Position numbers and translations under genes: made by a program. The notes beneath the pieces were generated by a model. It had not been told where the DNA came from and made no database searches. It saw only the letters and a list, made by a program, of their open reading frames with translations. Below, piece by piece: positions 62,787 to 64,000 of a stretch of DNA of 64,000 nt. Each line of letters begins with the position of its first letter. The stretch's first letter is position 1. The stretch is from M3007 sp041741155 (GTDB lineage: Bacteria > Bacteroidota > Bacteroidia > Chitinophagales > Saprospiraceae): the NCBI GenBank assembly GCA_041741155.1, contig JBGSKO010000062.1, positions 1 through 64,000 of the forward strand, written 5' to 3'.

Positions 62787-63084
62787 CCCGCAATTTGTGG
62801 AGTCTTCAGGAGACCCAAAGCGCACCACTACCCGACGCAGCGAACCTTTCCGAAGGAAAAAAACCCAAGTCCGTAAAATCGAACCTACGCTTCGCCAAAG
62901 AAGAAGGCTTAAGTCGTTGTCCGCTTGATTAAGCGAATGTGTAACAATTCATTTTATTTCCGTACATCAGTGGTCTGAAACAGGTTTTGGAGTGAACAAT
63001 GCTCTTTAGGACTATGTTCTCGGCACAACTTTTCATGACGCCTTAACAGCGTACCTTTTCCTAACACATCGAATAATTACTGGA
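62787..63084 (+). other. About 300-base leader or candidate small transcript region
   Basis: The region follows a promoter-like element and precedes the PLP-enzyme gene. It contains short hairpins (GTCT/AGAC near 62803, CCTT/AAGG near 62847, CGCTT/AAGCG at 62923-62936) and two overlapping short frames: a 43-residue very basic frame from GTG 62797 to 62928 and a 53-residue frame from ATG 62771 to 62932. Neither has family resemblance. A second -7-like TACCTTTT lies 25 bases before the ATG at 63085. A small RNA, a riboswitch-like leader or plain spacer are all possible. Confidence 0.3.
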
Positions 63085-64000
63085 ATGAATAAAGACTTAC
63101 TGGCACGCACCGACAGCTTTACTGCCCCCGAAGAAACCCGCAGAGCAGGCTTGTACCCATACTTTCGGGTGATCCAGTCCGAACAGGATACAGAGGTAAT
63201 GATTGATGGCAGACCCGTACTGATGTTCGGCTCGAACTCGTACATGGGCCTCACCAATCACCCCAAAATTAAGGAGGCCGCCAAGGCCGCCACCGACCGC
63301 TACGGCACGGGCTGTGCCGGCTCCCGCTTTTTGAACGGCACCCTGAGTATCCACATCGAACTCGAAGAAGCCCTCGCGGACTATTTGCAACGCGAAGCTG
63401 TCATTCTGTACAGCACGGGGTTTCAGGCCAACCTTGGCGCCCTGGCGCCATTAGTAAGCCGCCACGATTATGTCTTCATTGACGAGCGTGTGCACGCTTC
63501 CATCATTGATGCTTGCCGACTGACGTTCGGCAAAGTCCAGAAGTTTGCCCACAACGATATGGACGACCTGGAGCGTTTGGCCTCCAAATTGCCGTACGAT
63601 ACCCTGAAATTTATCGTCGTGGACGGCATTTTCAGCATGGAGGGTGACATTGCACCGCTGCCGGGTATTGTGGATATCGCGCAGCGCCACAACTGCGTCG
63701 TCGTGTGCGACGACGCACATGCCCTCGGCGTCATCGGTAAACAAGGCATTGGTACGGGCTCCCACTATGGTATGAATGATGCCGTGGACATCCAGATCGG
63801 CACGTTCAGCAAGTCTATGGCTTCCCTCGGCGGCTTTATTGCCTCCTCCAAATCGGTCATTGAGTTTCTGAAACACACCTCCCGCTCACTTATTTTCAGC
63901 GCCAGTATGACGCCCGCGTCTGCCGCGAGTGTACTGGCTGCCATCGAAATTATAAAGGCCGAACCAGAACGTATTGACCACCTGTGGGTCAATACCAACT
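63085..64000 (+). CDS. Serine palmitoyltransferase-like PLP enzyme (partial, cut by window end)
   Basis: 305 residues are visible; the C terminus lies outside the window. This is an alpha-oxoamine synthase: SNSYMGLTNHPKIKEA, GTGCAGSRFLNGT, SMEGDIAPLPGIVDIA, CDDAHALGVIG and the cofactor lysine K243 in GTFSKSMASLGGF. Relatives are 2-amino-3-ketobutyrate CoA ligase, 8-amino-7-oxononanoate synthase and serine palmitoyltransferase. The TFSKS-ASLGGF form of the lysine loop is closer to serine palmitoyltransferase, which condenses serine and palmitoyl-CoA as the first step of sphingolipid synthesis, known in many Bacteroidota. The exact assignment is an inference. Confidence 0.9.
   Translation, partial: MNKDLLARTDSFTAPEETRRAGLYPYFRVIQSEQDTEVMIDGRPVLMFGSNSYMGLTNHPKIKEAAKAATDRYGTGCAGSRFLNGTLSIHIELEEALADYLQREAVILYSTGFQANLGALAPLVSRHDYVFIDERVHASIIDACRLTFGKVQKFAHNDMDDLERLASKLPYDTLKFIVVDGIFSMEGDIAPLPGIVDIAQRHNCVVVCDDAHALGVIGKQGIGTGSHYGMNDAVDIQIGTFSKSMASLGGFIASSKSVIEFLKHTSRSLIFSASMTPASAASVLAAIEIIKAEPERIDHLWVNTN

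Overview
The window comes from a member of the Bacteroidota, most likely the Saprospiria (Saprospiraceae and relatives). The evidence is five large secreted proteins with type IX secretion (T9SS) C-terminal sorting domains (four type A, one gliding-associated type B), a carboxypeptidase-regulatory/plug/beta-barrel outer-membrane protein, a DAHP synthase fused to chorismate mutase, a sphingolipid-type PLP synthase, and repeated TAnnTTTG (-7) promoter elements without Shine-Dalgarno leaders. By eye the G+C content is in the mid-50s. The five T9SS cargo genes fill about 24 kb of the 64 kb. This is chromosomal sequence; no prophage, plasmid backbone, CRISPR array, rRNA or tRNA gene was seen.

Layout. 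1-9.6 kb: heptamer repeats at the edge, an outer-membrane barrel protein, a lipoprotein, the fused DAHP synthase/chorismate mutase, an M1 aminopeptidase, a secreted M43 metalloprotease and an AAA/DUF4143-type ATPase with phased upstream repeats. 9.8-20 kb: a 58-residue protein, a DMT exporter, a secreted BNR-repeat protein, a lineage-type hypothetical, panC, a YhhN protein, lgt and a membrane protein that looks like an N-terminally shortened GT-C enzyme. 20-33 kb: a ten-repeat SprB-like adhesin, dcd, a CoA-binding protein, an omega-amidase-like nitrilase, a nested inverted-repeat element, a LOG-family protein behind a leader terminator, and a 2000-residue type B cargo. 33-39.8 kb: a 42-residue membrane peptide, mutL, two rhomboid proteases, an EEP phosphatase, a methyltransferase and a TetR regulator. 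40-49.3 kb: one 3084-residue secreted protein. 49.3-64 kb: cysS, an S23-type four-helix protein, an M28 peptidase, a FAH-family protein, a metal-site-deficient amidohydrolase, a large coiled-coil membrane protein, a C1 peptidase, truA, a double universal stress protein, recR and the 5' part of a serine-palmitoyltransferase-like gene cut by the window end.

How the genes fit together. Core functions (aromatic amino acids, pantothenate, lipoprotein maturation, nucleotide metabolism, mismatch and recombination repair, cysteine charging, tRNA modification) are interspersed with a cell-surface programme: large repeat proteins exported by T9SS, secreted or envelope proteases, and rhomboids. The most unusual non-coding feature is a family of CTCAAC/GTTGAG repeat clusters (seven in the window). 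They sit as CTCAAC in the sense leader of aroF-like, rhomboid, TetR and M28 genes, and as GTTGAG just after the stop codons of other genes. A second recurring pattern is a -7 element only 4-8 bases from the start codon (cysS, lgt, recR, FAH, probably yhhN), which implies leaderless or near-leaderless mRNAs.
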